Assembly: GCA_905381055.1 (NCBI GenBank)
Contig: CAJPUR010000013.1
Coordinates: forward strand, 62,001 to 126,000
DNA length: 64,000 nucleotides
Direction of reading: 5' to 3'
Source of the DNA: an uncultured Flavobacteriaceae bacterium
GTDB taxonomy: Bacteria; Bacteroidota; Bacteroidia; Flavobacteriales; Flavobacteriaceae
Below, piece after piece: positions 1-7,883 of the stretch. How positions within the stretch are numbered: the first letter of the stretch is position 1; every line of letters begins with the position of its first letter. A model generated the notes under the pieces. The model made no database searches and was not told the DNA's origin. It worked only from the letters and a program-made list of their open reading frames with translations. Both the position numbers and the translations under genes were made by a program.

Positions 1-45
1 GATGCTATGGTCTCAATGATTGTAGATAAATTAATAAAAAAATGA
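1..45 (+). CDS. C-terminal tail of an unidentified protein (5' end outside window)
   Basis: The first 45 bases read in frame 1 as DAMVSMIVDKLIKK followed by TGA, and the stop lies 5 bp before the end of convergent mutS2. The position, just before a convergent gene with almost no spacer, fits the last codons of a real plus-strand gene. Fourteen residues are too few to name the product, and a chance open stretch of this length is possible. Confidence 0.4.
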   Translation, partial: DAMVSMIVDKLIKK

Positions 46-50
46 AAAAC

Positions 51-2201
51 TTAGTTTTTTTCTACTAGCTCAAGCCCATCAATTTTTATTTTAGTTATAA
101 ATGTACCATAATTTACAGTAGCGATTTTTTTTTCAATTAAATCTATTGTCCCTACCGACTTACTATCAATCAATCTTACTTCGTCTCCAACTTTAAAAAC
201 TATATTCTTTGCTTTTGATTCTTTGGACTTAAAAGTTTCTTTTTTAAGATTTGAAATTTTTTTAGAAATAGATTTATTTAGATTTTTTCTTTTTGTTTTT
301 AAATCCATAGATAAGGTATTTGATTTTTTTTTGGTCATTTTTGAATTTTCACTATTAATTATTTTAATAAACTCAGATATTAAAACCCTTTTTTTACCAT
401 TTGTAAAGTATTTTTCGGAAATTATATTTATTTTATTTCCTAAGTCAATCATTTTTTGTTTGTGTTCAAATAAACTTTGAAAATCAACTAATTTAGATTT
501 AGTTTTTTCATTTAAAAGTTCAAGTTTGTCAATTTCCCTTTGCTTTTTACTTTCTTTTAGTTTTAATTCATTCAGCATATTAGTCATTTTATTTCTTTCT
601 TTTTGAAGCTTTAAAATTGATTCATCAAATCTTATTTTTTCAGAATTAATTTTATTTTTAGCATTTTCAATTAATTTGTTTGGAATATTATTTTTTTTAG
701 CTACTTCGAAAGTAAATGAGCTTCCAGCCTCTCCCTCAATTAACTTAAAAATTGGTTCTAATGAGATGCTGTCAAATTGCATATTTGCATTAGTCATATT
801 AGTTAACTCGTTTGCAAGTAATTTTAAATTTGAATAGTGAGTTGTGATAATGCCTAATGCATTACGATTGTAAAACTCCTCTAGAATTGATTCAGCCAGA
901 GCACCACCTAATTCAGGATCAGATCCAGTTCCAAATTCATCAATAAGAAATAATGTGTTTTTATCACAATTATCAATAAAATATTTCATATTTTTTAATC
1001 TATATGAGTATGTACTTAACTGATTTTCTATTGATTGATTATCACCTATATCTGTCAAAATTTTATCAAAAATACATAAGCTACTTTTTTGATTAACAGG
1101 AATTAAGATTCCACTTTGCATCATTAATTGAATTAGTCCAACAGTTTTTAATGTTATGCTTTTACCACCTGCATTTGGTCCAGAAATAACCATAATTTTA
1201 CTTTTCTTTCCAAGATGCAATGTTTGAGGATACGTTTTAGCTTTAAGTGCCTTATTATTTATATATAAAAGAGGATGGTAGGCATCTAATAGTGACAAGT
1301 ATGATTCACTGTTTATTTTTGGTAATGAGGCTTTAATAGAAATTGAGTACTTTGCTATACTATAAAGTACGTCTATTGATACTAAATAATCTTGATATTC
1401 ACATATAAGTTTAATATAAGACCTGATATTGTTAGTTAAATTCTTTAATATAAGTTCAATTTCTTCAGACTCATCAATTAATAAAGTAATTAATTCTCTG
1501 GAATATTTTAAAGTATTTTCAGGTTCAATGTATATTATACTTCCTGTTTTTGATCGACCCATTATTTGACCCTTTATTTTTTTTCTAAACATAGATTTTA
1601 CTGCAAGTACTCTCCGGTTTTCTATTGTAGTCTCCCTAATTTCGTCAAGTAAATCTCTAGATAAATAAAGATTTAGTGAAGAATTAAAGGTTTGTGAAAT
1701 TTTTGACTTGATAATTTTAATTTTAATTCTAATATTATCAAGCCGTTTTGATGCCGAGTTTTTAATTTCATCATTTTTATCAATTATATTTTCTATTAAA
1801 TTAATTATCTCTTTGGTTAATTTAATATTTTCACTTTCTTTATTTAAAAGGGGATAATATTCCTTAAACTTTCTTAAAAAAAATAAAATTTTATTAATGG
1901 TGATAGAAGCAAAATGAATGCTCTTAAAACCCAAAATATCAAGAGTGCTATTTTCAATATTTAAAATTTTAATTATTGGATTAAGATCATTAAAATTGTG
2001 ATTAGGGATTTGATTTTTGTTTTCAAAAGATGAAGTGAACTCAAAAACTGAATTCAATTGATTAAGTATATTTTTTTTGTTATTTGATGGTCTAATTTCC
2101 TTACATTTTTCTTTGCCTATTTTTGTAAGGCTATAATATGAAATTTGATCAAGAACTCTATTAAATTCGAGTTCCTCTAATGTTTTATTCGAAAAAGCCA
2201 A
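51..2201 (-). CDS. mutS2: MutS2-family ATPase lacking the Smr nuclease domain
   Basis: MutS2 proteins are MutS-like dimeric ATPases tied to control of recombination and to rescue of collided ribosomes. This 716-aa protein has the MutS2 core/clamp helices (about 1-320), a Walker A GPNAGGKS near residues 341-348, a Walker B LFLIDEFGTGSD near 417-428, the TTHY switch near 453, then a long Lys-rich coiled coil (about 510-660). The C-terminus is a KOW-like module (FKVGDEVRL...GTIDLI) and the protein stops there: the Smr domain that usually follows in MutS2 of about 780 aa is absent. The start is TTG, chosen because the N-terminus MAFSNKTLEELEFNRVL aligns with the expected MutS2 start and no ATG is available upstream. 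Divergent from ung. Confidence 0.93.
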   Translation of the reverse strand: MAFSNKTLEELEFNRVLDQISYYSLTKIGKEKCKEIRPSNNKKNILNQLNSVFEFTSSFENKNQIPNHNFNDLNPIIKILNIENSTLDILGFKSIHFASITINKILFFLRKFKEYYPLLNKESENIKLTKEIINLIENIIDKNDEIKNSASKRLDNIRIKIKIIKSKISQTFNSSLNLYLSRDLLDEIRETTIENRRVLAVKSMFRKKIKGQIMGRSKTGSIIYIEPENTLKYSRELITLLIDESEEIELILKNLTNNIRSYIKLICEYQDYLVSIDVLYSIAKYSISIKASLPKINSESYLSLLDAYHPLLYINNKALKAKTYPQTLHLGKKSKIMVISGPNAGGKSITLKTVGLIQLMMQSGILIPVNQKSSLCIFDKILTDIGDNQSIENQLSTYSYRLKNMKYFIDNCDKNTLFLIDEFGTGSDPELGGALAESILEEFYNRNALGIITTHYSNLKLLANELTNMTNANMQFDSISLEPIFKLIEGEAGSSFTFEVAKKNNIPNKLIENAKNKINSEKIRFDESILKLQKERNKMTNMLNELKLKESKKQREIDKLELLNEKTKSKLVDFQSLFEHKQKMIDLGNKINIISEKYFTNGKKRVLISEFIKIINSENSKMTKKKSNTLSMDLKTKRKNLNKSISKKISNLKKETFKSKESKAKNIVFKVGDEVRLIDSKSVGTIDLIEKKIATVNYGTFITKIKIDGLELVEKN

Positions 2202-2230
2202 TAGTATTCTTTTTTATTTTAAGTTTATAA

Positions 2231-2238
2231 CAAAATTA
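2231..2238 (-). promoter_or_regulatory. Candidate -7 box (TAATTTTG) for mutS2
   Basis: An exact match to the Bacteroidota -7 consensus TAnnTTTG reads toward mutS2, ending 29 nt before its start. I see no convincing TTTG/TTG -33 element at the usual 17-23 bp spacing, so this is only a half promoter. Confidence 0.4.
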
Positions 2239-2250
2239 TAAAATTATTTA

Positions 2251-2916
2251 GTGAAACTAGTTATTTCAAAAATATGGCAAAAATTTATTCATGACGAAAT
2301 TAAAAAAGAATACTTTTTAAAATTATCTAATTATATTTTGAATGAATATAAAAGTAAAATTTGCTATCCCAATATTGATAATATTTTTGCAGCTCTAAAT
2401 AATTGTGAACCCGAAAATATCAAAGTGGTTATAATTGGTCAGGATCCATATCATAGTCCTAATCAAGCAAATGGTTTATCTTTTTCCGTTAATAGAGGTG
2501 AATCCCATCCTCCATCCCTTAAGAATATATTTAAAGAAATTGAATTAGATATTGGCAAGAAATATCCTGAAAGCGGTGATTTAACAAAATGGTCAAAACA
2601 AGGGGTTTTGTTGTTAAATACAATATTAACGGTTAGAGAAAATAAACCTAATAGTCATAGGAATTTTGGATGGGAGATATTTACAATGAATATAATTAAA
2701 AAAATATCTGATGAATTTGGCAGTCTTGTATTTATGTTGTGGGGAAATAATGCAAAAAAATATAAATCAATTATAGATAATTCAAAACATTTAATACTTG
2801 AGGCGTCGCATCCATCACCATTAAGTGCAAATAGGGGAGGATGGTTTGGAAATAGACATTTTAGTAAATGTAATAGCTATTTATTAAAAAAAGGAATTAA
2901 AAAAATCAATTGGTGA
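2251..2916 (+). CDS. ung: Uracil-DNA glycosylase (family 1)
   Basis: Removes uracil from DNA to start base-excision repair. The 221-aa protein has the water-activating motif GQDPYHSPNQANGLSFSV (catalytic Asp at about 65) and the Leu-intercalation motif HPSPLSANRGG (catalytic His at about 187). Length matches the Ung family (about 220-230 aa). The start codon is GTG; the N-terminus (M)KLVISKIWQKFI resembles other Bacteroidota Ung starts and there is no nearby in-frame ATG. It converges on the SUI1-type gene with only 9 bp between stops. Confidence 0.97.
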   Translation: MKLVISKIWQKFIHDEIKKEYFLKLSNYILNEYKSKICYPNIDNIFAALNNCEPENIKVVIIGQDPYHSPNQANGLSFSVNRGESHPPSLKNIFKEIELDIGKKYPESGDLTKWSKQGVLLLNTILTVRENKPNSHRNFGWEIFTMNIIKKISDEFGSLVFMLWGNNAKKYKSIIDNSKHLILEASHPSPLSANRGGWFGNRHFSKCNSYLLKKGIKKINW

Positions 2917-2925
2917 TAGAACTAA

Positions 2926-3264
2926 CTAACCTCCAATCCTTTTGACTTTATGACCAATTGACTCTAAATAAATTATTATTTTATCTCTAATATTACCTTG
3001 TATTAGAATTTCTCCATTTTTTACTGATCCACCTACACCTAAATAATTTTTTAATTTTTTTGAAAAATCTTTTAATTCTTCTATGGAACCGACAAATCCT
3101 TTTAAAATGGTAACTGTTTTCCCACCTCTTGATTTATTACTGAAATGCGCCTCAAGATTTTGAGTATTATTTACAGTTAAATCTTTAAATGAATGATTAT
3201 CATCTAAATCGTTAAATTTAATTTTTTTTAGATCCTCAAAGCTGCTTATCTTTTTGATGGACAT
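2926..3264 (-). CDS. SUI1/eIF1-like translation factor (YciH family)
   Basis: A 112-aa protein whose second half is a SUI1 domain: [13 protein letters not shown], then [10 protein letters not shown] and the closing [13 protein letters not shown]1-family proteins bind the small ribosomal subunit near the P site and affect start-codon discrimination; the bacterial YciH branch is not essential in the species studied. Residues 1-45 are a polar N-terminal extension typical of the Bacteroidota version. A single gene with its own candidate -7 box just upstream. Confidence 0.88.
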   Translation of the reverse strand: MSIKKISSFEDLKKIKFNDLDDNHSFKDLTVNNTQNLEAHFSNKSRGGKTVTILKGFVGSIEELKDFSKKLKNYLGVGGSVKNGEILIQGNIRDKIIIYLESIGHKVKRIGG

Positions 3265-3280
3265 TTTATTTAAGTATAAA

Positions 3281-3288
3281 CAAAAATA
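3281..3288 (-). promoter_or_regulatory. Candidate -7 box (TATTTTTG) for the SUI1-type gene
   Basis: An exact TAnnTTTG match on the minus strand, 16 nt before the ATG of the SUI1-type gene. No clear -33 TTG partner is seen in this AT-rich spacer. Confidence 0.45.
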
Positions 3289-3332
3289 GTATTTTTAGTT
3301 AATTTTTTATTTAAAAAAATAAATGGATATCA

Positions 3333-3857
3333 ATGATTACTAATAGAACTCATCAAATTAGGCACAATAGAACCATAAGGTTTGTAAAAAATAATCTTGA
3401 AAAAGGTAGTTCAATTCTTGATCTAGGCACAAAAAACATTTTATCTAATAAATTATCTAAACAAGGCTTTAAGGTTGAAAATACGAAAGGGGAGGACCTA
3501 GACATAGAATTTCTAAAATATTCTGATAATAAATTAGATTGTGTTACAGCATTTGAAATTTTCGAACATATGTTAGCTCCATTTAATATTTTAAATAATT
3601 TAAAAAATAAAAAATTGATAGCTTCAGTTCCATTAAATCTTTGGTTTGCCAATTCGTATTGGAATAATGACGACAATTGGGATAAACATTATCATGAATT
3701 TGAACCTAGACAATTTAATTTATTATTAAATAGAACAGGATGGGTTATTAAAAAAAATGAGTTTTGGAAATCCCCAGATAACTCAAAAATAGGAATAAGG
3801 CCACTACTAAGAAATTTTTACTATAGATATTATATTGTTTATTGCGAAAGAGATTAA
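3333..3857 (+). CDS. Class I SAM-dependent methyltransferase (type 11-like)
   Basis: A 174-aa small methyltransferase. It shows a degenerate SAM-binding motif I (SSILDLGTKNILS, about residues 27-39), an acidic motif II region (GEDLDIEFL), and CVTAFEIFEHMLAP, the typical post-II strand and helix of Methyltransf_11 proteins, followed by LIASVPLN. The distal half has a HYHEFEPRQFNLLLN segment like those of methyltransferases acting on small molecules or lipids. The substrate cannot be inferred. It starts 68 bp from the divergent SUI1-type gene, and its last codon overlaps the end of a small minus-strand gene. Confidence 0.75.
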   Translation: MITNRTHQIRHNRTIRFVKNNLEKGSSILDLGTKNILSNKLSKQGFKVENTKGEDLDIEFLKYSDNKLDCVTAFEIFEHMLAPFNILNNLKNKKLIASVPLNLWFANSYWNNDDNWDKHYHEFEPRQFNLLLNRTGWVIKKNEFWKSPDNSKIGIRPLLRNFYYRYYIVYCERD

Positions 3858-3958
3858 TTGTCTCTTTTTTCAAAGTCCTCTTTCTTTTTCTCCTTTACTC
3901 TAATAATAATTAAAATTATTAAAACAAATAAACCCAAAACATATAATATAAAATTCAC
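3854..3958 (-). CDS. Small single-pass membrane protein (34 aa)
   Basis: Minus-strand reading from a GTG at 3958 gives a 34-aa protein: a hydrophobic stretch (FILYVLGLFVLIILIIIR, about residues 3-20) followed by a strongly charged tail (VKEKKKEDFEKRDN). The start lies 6 bp after the stop of ybjQ, so it would be the last gene of the sulfatase-DUF2911-amidohydrolase-ybjQ run, and its stop overlaps the end of the methyltransferase gene. One TM helix plus charged tail with tight spacing is what a real micro-membrane protein looks like. No known family is recognised. The GTG start and short length leave real doubt. Confidence 0.5.
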   Translation of the reverse strand: MNFILYVLGLFVLIILIIIRVKEKKKEDFEKRDN

Positions 3959-3964
3959 GTAATT

Positions 3965-4279
3965 CTATTTTACAGTTACAGCTGTTCCGTATGCCAACAT
4001 TTCAGATGTACCCTGAGTAATAACAGAGGTATTGAACCTGATATTTATTATCGCATTTGCACCAAGTTTTTTCCCGTCATCAATTAATCTTTTTAAAGCT
4101 TCCTCCCTTGACTCGGCTTGAAGTTTTGTATACTCAGAAACCTCTCCACCAATTAAATTTTTTAAACCAGCAAATATATCTCTACCAACATTTCTTGCTC
4201 TTACTGTACTTCCTCTAGCTAAGCCATGGACTTTAACTATTTTCATATTTGGAACATCAGGTGTGTTTACTAATATCAT
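3965..4279 (-). CDS. YbjQ/UPF0145 family protein
   Basis: A 104-aa protein of the YbjQ (DUF74, heavy-metal-binding-like) family. Diagnostic features are the early VHGLARGSTVRARNVGRDIFAGLKNLIGGE block, the middle SREEALKRLIDDGKKLGANAIINIRF and the terminal MLAYGTAVTV. The family forms small beta-alpha oligomers; its biochemical role is not settled. It begins 6 bp after the amidohydrolase stop, indicating co-transcription. Confidence 0.9.
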   Translation of the reverse strand: MILVNTPDVPNMKIVKVHGLARGSTVRARNVGRDIFAGLKNLIGGEVSEYTKLQAESREEALKRLIDDGKKLGANAIINIRFNTSVITQGTSEMLAYGTAVTVK

Positions 4280-4285
4280 AATAAT

Positions 4286-5449
4286 TTAATTTTTAATAAA
4301 TAATTCTCTTTTGATTGATGGAAAAAGTCTTAATGCATTTTTATAGTATACTTTCTTTAAAATTGAATCATTTAAAGCTAGTCCATACATCTTCCAGTGC
4401 GCATGACGTTTTCTATAGTAATTGAAATATTCATCATCAGATTCTAATACCCTAAAATAAGTATAATATTCAGAAACATTATAGGCATCTTTACCAAATA
4501 ATATTCTATCCTGATATTTAACAAAGAATTCTTTAGCTCTTTTTGGTTGTCTTCCCAATTCTGCTAGAACAGCTCCAATTTCAGTTACAACATTAGGGAG
4601 TTCATCAAGATGTCTCTCTAGTCTGTCTAAATCATTTCCCATCCAACCTAGATGGGCATTTATAAATTTAGTGTTAGGATTATTCCTGAACATTTCATGT
4701 TGTTCAGAAAGAATACTATCATATGATATATATTCTTTTGGATCTAAATATCTATTTGGCTTTTGTTTTAATTCTAGCCATCGTTCATTAAATTTATCTT
4801 TTGGATTCCAAAACGATGAAGGTTCACCAGAATGAATTAATACAGGAAAACCTATTTTACCACATTCTGACCAAATAGAATCAAGACGTGAATCATTTAC
4901 AGCTATACGATGGTTTTTATTATCCATATCAGTAAGTCCTAAGGATTTATATACTTTTAATCCAATAGCACCTATAGCTTTAGCATCATTTAATAATTTA
5001 ATATTTTTTTTAATAAAATCTTTAGAATCAATTTCTTCAAAATCAATATTAACAAATACTCCAAAACGATTAGGAGCAGTTTTATTTATATTCTCAATAG
5101 ATTTTCTAAGGTAATATCCACGAAATCCACTTAAATTAATCATAAAAGCCATATTTAAGGAATCCATATCGCTAATCAAATTGTTTAGGTCCTTAATAGG
5201 CATATCAAATTGATGACTATGAACATCTATAAATGGGTATTTCGCTTTTCTGATCTTAGTTTGTTTAACTTTTAATGTTGAAATAGGTGAGTAATCTTCA
5301 AATCCCATTATATTATTTTTATATTGGATTTTATCAATTACAAAATAGGAAGTACTTCCTAAAATTATAATAAATAAAAAAGATTTGATAAAAGTCTTAA
5401 AAGTCAAAAGTTCTAGTTTAACGAAATTGTAACAGATGTTATATCCCAT
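4286..5449 (-). CDS. Membrane-anchored metal-dependent amidohydrolase (amidohydrolase_2 family)
   Basis: A 387-aa protein with an N-terminal hydrophobic anchor (FIKSFLFIIILGSTSYFVI, about 20-38) and a TIM-barrel metal hydrolase domain: HxH metal motif in FIDVHSHQFDMP, VLIHSGEPSSFW, FINAHLGWMGNDLDRL and the terminal Asp in LFGKDAYN. Relatives hydrolyse or decarboxylate small molecules; the substrate is unknown. The anchor suggests action in the periplasm. The ATG at 5449 would overlap the DUF2911 gene by 37 bp; a TTG at 5407 would instead start 6 bp after that gene and still leave a complete signal anchor, so the start is uncertain. It belongs to the sulfatase-DUF2911-amidohydrolase-ybjQ run. 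Confidence 0.8.
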   Translation of the reverse strand: MGYNICYNFVKLELLTFKTFIKSFLFIIILGSTSYFVIDKIQYKNNIMGFEDYSPISTLKVKQTKIRKAKYPFIDVHSHQFDMPIKDLNNLISDMDSLNMAFMINLSGFRGYYLRKSIENINKTAPNRFGVFVNIDFEEIDSKDFIKKNIKLLNDAKAIGAIGLKVYKSLGLTDMDNKNHRIAVNDSRLDSIWSECGKIGFPVLIHSGEPSSFWNPKDKFNERWLELKQKPNRYLDPKEYISYDSILSEQHEMFRNNPNTKFINAHLGWMGNDLDRLERHLDELPNVVTEIGAVLAELGRQPKRAKEFFVKYQDRILFGKDAYNVSEYYTYFRVLESDDEYFNYYRKRHAHWKMYGLALNDSILKKVYYKNALRLFPSIKRELFIKN

Positions 5450-5946
5450 TTGAAAATCATAAATAAACCATTCTCATTATCCTCAAAACTAATAGTGAAT
5501 TGTTCTAAAGAATTAAGTAATGGTTGAGATGGGACATCGATACTAATAACGTCTTTATCATAATTAGGTTCAAAATAACCGAATTTATCTGGTTCAGAAT
5601 TTAAAGTTATTTTCCAAGAATTCTCATTTGGAACAGCATACATCCTGTATTTACCAGAATTTATTTTAGTACCTCCAAAATTTATATCCAGGTTAGATTC
5701 AAATGTAGTTGCTGCATCAGCACCTAATCTCCAATATTTACCATATGGAACTAAAGCCTCAGGTTCTGACCCAAATATTAATCTATTTTTTTTGTAAGGT
5801 CTGCTATAATTGACTTCTAATCTTAATGAATCTTTAACAAATTCTTCAATTTTAAATGGACTAGCAGGTGTTCTGTTCATAAAATATATAAATCCACCTA
5901 TTAAAACCACTAAGACAATTATCAACGCATATTTAACTATTTTCAT
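5413..5946 (-). CDS. DUF2911 domain protein with N-terminal signal anchor
   Basis: A 177-aa protein with a leading transmembrane/signal segment (YALIIVLVVLIGGFIYFM, about 6-23) and a DUF2911 domain, recognised by LEVNYSRPYKKNR, LVPYGKYWRLGADAATTF, INSGKYRMYAVPNENSWKI and the closing FKWDITSVTI. DUF2911 is common in Bacteroidota, often as exported proteins; its function is unknown. It sits 30 bp downstream of the sulfatase and upstream of the amidohydrolase on the same strand. Confidence 0.85.
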   Translation of the reverse strand: MKIVKYALIIVLVVLIGGFIYFMNRTPASPFKIEEFVKDSLRLEVNYSRPYKKNRLIFGSEPEALVPYGKYWRLGADAATTFESNLDINFGGTKINSGKYRMYAVPNENSWKITLNSEPDKFGYFEPNYDKDVISIDVPSQPLLNSLEQFTISFEDNENGLFMIFKWDITSVTISLN

Positions 5947-5976
5947 ATTTTTTTAATTTTTCTATTTAACATAATA

Positions 5977-7386
5977 TTAATTATCATTTTCAATAAAGTA
6001 TTTATCTGGTATCAATTCTTTCTCTGGAATATCCCCTAAATCCCTTGTATCCTCTCTCCATTTATATAATGATTCTCTCAATTGATTAATAATGTTTAAA
6101 TACTCTGGATCATTAATTAAATTATTAATTTCAAAAGGATCATCAATTACATTATAAAACTCCTCATTTGGTTTGGGTAATAAAAACCAACTATTTTGAA
6201 TATTATTTAATTTATTTTTTTCTTTAAGTCTAATTAATTCCTTCATCATTGGCATTTGCATCCTATATTCTACTGATAATGCATGAGGTATGTTTTGATT
6301 ATAATTTTTTATAAATTTATATTTTCCGTCATACACAGCTCTTATCTTATCAATTTGCCCATCAAATCTATCTGTCGCGGTAAATAATAATTTACGTTCA
6401 GAGTTATTTTTTTGATTACCTAAAAATGCTTTTCCTTGAATGTGTGAAGGAATTTCAATTCCAGTTAAAGACAAAATTGTAGGTGCAAAATCAATAAAAC
6501 TCAACAATTCATTTTTATTATTGTCTATCAATACACCTTTTGGTGGTTTAATTATTAAAGGAACTTTTGTGCCACTTTGGTATATTGCTCTTTTATGTCT
6601 GGGGAAAGGCCCTCCATGGTCAGAATAAAAGAAAATATATGTATTGTCATATTCTCCTCTATCTTTTAATTCTTGAATTAACTTTGACATTTTTCTGTCT
6701 GCTCTAATTAAATTACTGAAGTTAACAGCCATATCATGTCTTATTATCTCATTGTCAGGGAAATATGGTGGAACTATAATTTTATTTTTATCAACTAAAA
6801 TAGAATCCTTACTTCTATTCCATATTCCCGATTCATGACAAACATTAAAGTTAAAAACAGAAAAAAATGGTTGATTACCATTATTGTTTAACCAATGGGC
6901 CTCATTACTTGATTCATCCCAAGCCTCATCTGAAATTTTAAAATTATAGTCTTCCTTTGAGTTATTAGTGCAATAATATCCTGCTTTGCGAAGGTATTCA
7001 GTAAATGGTCTAATATATTCAGGAAACTCAGGAGAATAACTCGGAATACCTAAACTAGGCTCATTTGGTATGCCTGCTTCACTTTTATAAGCATTATAAG
7101 TTCTCATATTATGTGTACCAAGTGTCGTTGGATACATTCCTGTTATAATCGCACTCCTGGAGGGAGCACAAACAGCTGAGGGAGAATGCATGTTTTTAAA
7201 AACAACACCCTCTTCTGCAAGAGACTCAATAGCAGGAAGTTTCATTGGTGTTTTTCCATATTGAGGAAAAAATTCAGGAGATTGATCTTCAAAAACAAAC
7301 CATACAATATTAGGTTTGTCATCTACTTTTTTTTCATTACAATTGAATAGAAAAAATGTAAAAAAAGCTAATAATAATTTTTTCAA
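5977..7386 (-). CDS. Type I (formylglycine-dependent) sulfatase, lipoprotein
   Basis: A 469-aa sulfatase. The lipoprotein signal MKKLLLAFFTFFLFNC places a lipobox-like Cys at 16. The catalytic signature SAVCAPSRSAIITG has the C-x-P-S-R motif with Cys73, which an FGE or anSME enzyme converts to formylglycine (no such gene in this window). The N-terminal metal-binding strand is PNIVWFVFEDQSPEF and a distal metal site is IFFYSDHGGPF. The sequence style is that of the S1_8-like carbohydrate sulfatases of marine Bacteroidota, which suggests a sulfated-glycan substrate, but no SusC/SusD or glycoside hydrolase genes are nearby. The start is TTG; an in-frame TAA lies shortly upstream and no ATG intervenes. 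Confidence 0.9.
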   Translation of the reverse strand: MKKLLLAFFTFFLFNCNEKKVDDKPNIVWFVFEDQSPEFFPQYGKTPMKLPAIESLAEEGVVFKNMHSPSAVCAPSRSAIITGMYPTTLGTHNMRTYNAYKSEAGIPNEPSLGIPSYSPEFPEYIRPFTEYLRKAGYYCTNNSKEDYNFKISDEAWDESSNEAHWLNNNGNQPFFSVFNFNVCHESGIWNRSKDSILVDKNKIIVPPYFPDNEIIRHDMAVNFSNLIRADRKMSKLIQELKDRGEYDNTYIFFYSDHGGPFPRHKRAIYQSGTKVPLIIKPPKGVLIDNNKNELLSFIDFAPTILSLTGIEIPSHIQGKAFLGNQKNNSERKLLFTATDRFDGQIDKIRAVYDGKYKFIKNYNQNIPHALSVEYRMQMPMMKELIRLKEKNKLNNIQNSWFLLPKPNEEFYNVIDDPFEINNLINDPEYLNIINQLRESLYKWREDTRDLGDIPEKELIPDKYFIENDN

Positions 7387-7487
7387 ATTGAATTTAATTT
7401 TAATTTATAATCATGTAAGTATCTAATGTCTTTAAGATGAATAGATATTTTTTAAATTTAGTAAATATTATTTGAATCACTTTTATA

Positions 7488-7883
7488 ATGAATGACAGAA
7501 AAAAAATTTTATTAAAAATCCGACCTGAAATAAAAAAAAATGAATCAAGTATTCATATTTCTGAAGAGGAAATATTTCAAAATAATACTTTAAGACCAAT
7601 TCTAAAATTTCAAAACACCATACTGATTGAATTATTTATTGATTATGTAAAAAAACATAAAAAATTATTTTTTGAACTCAACAACAAGTTAAAATTTGAA
7701 TTCATTGAAAATATAATTAATAAAGATCAAAAGTTTAAAGCTCTTACTAAAGGATTAGTTATTGGCTACTTTACAATGGATGAATTTAAATTTTACCTAT
7801 TAAGAACAAACAATATAAATAAAAGGTTATATAGCCTACTATCAAGTAGATTAAAAGATCAAATTAAACAACTAGACTTTTAG
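7488..7883 (+). CDS. Conserved Bacteroidota protein of unknown function
   Basis: A 131-aa soluble, Lys-rich protein with no signal peptide or TM segment. The pattern KIRPEIKK...EEEIFQNNTLRPILKFQNTILIELF...KGLVIGYFTMDEF resembles a small family widespread in Flavobacteriia that automatic pipelines sometimes call glyoxalase; I see no glyoxalase metal motif and do not support that name. It is probably all helical. It stands alone on the plus strand and overlaps the convergent kinase gene by 20 bp. Confidence 0.7.
   Translation: MNDRKKILLKIRPEIKKNESSIHISEEEIFQNNTLRPILKFQNTILIELFIDYVKKHKKLFFELNNKLKFEFIENIINKDQKFKALTKGLVIGYFTMDEFKFYLLRTNNINKRLYSLLSSRLKDQIKQLDF

Noticed and set aside
223-480. Plus-strand open frame inside mutS2
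   Set aside because: Hydrophobic, Phe/Leu-rich translation of an antisense Lys-rich coiled coil; typical shadow in AT-rich DNA.
2900-2945. Hairpin between ung and the SUI1-type gene as a terminator
   Set aside because: Only a 5-bp ATTGG/CCAAT match with a long loop and no T-run.
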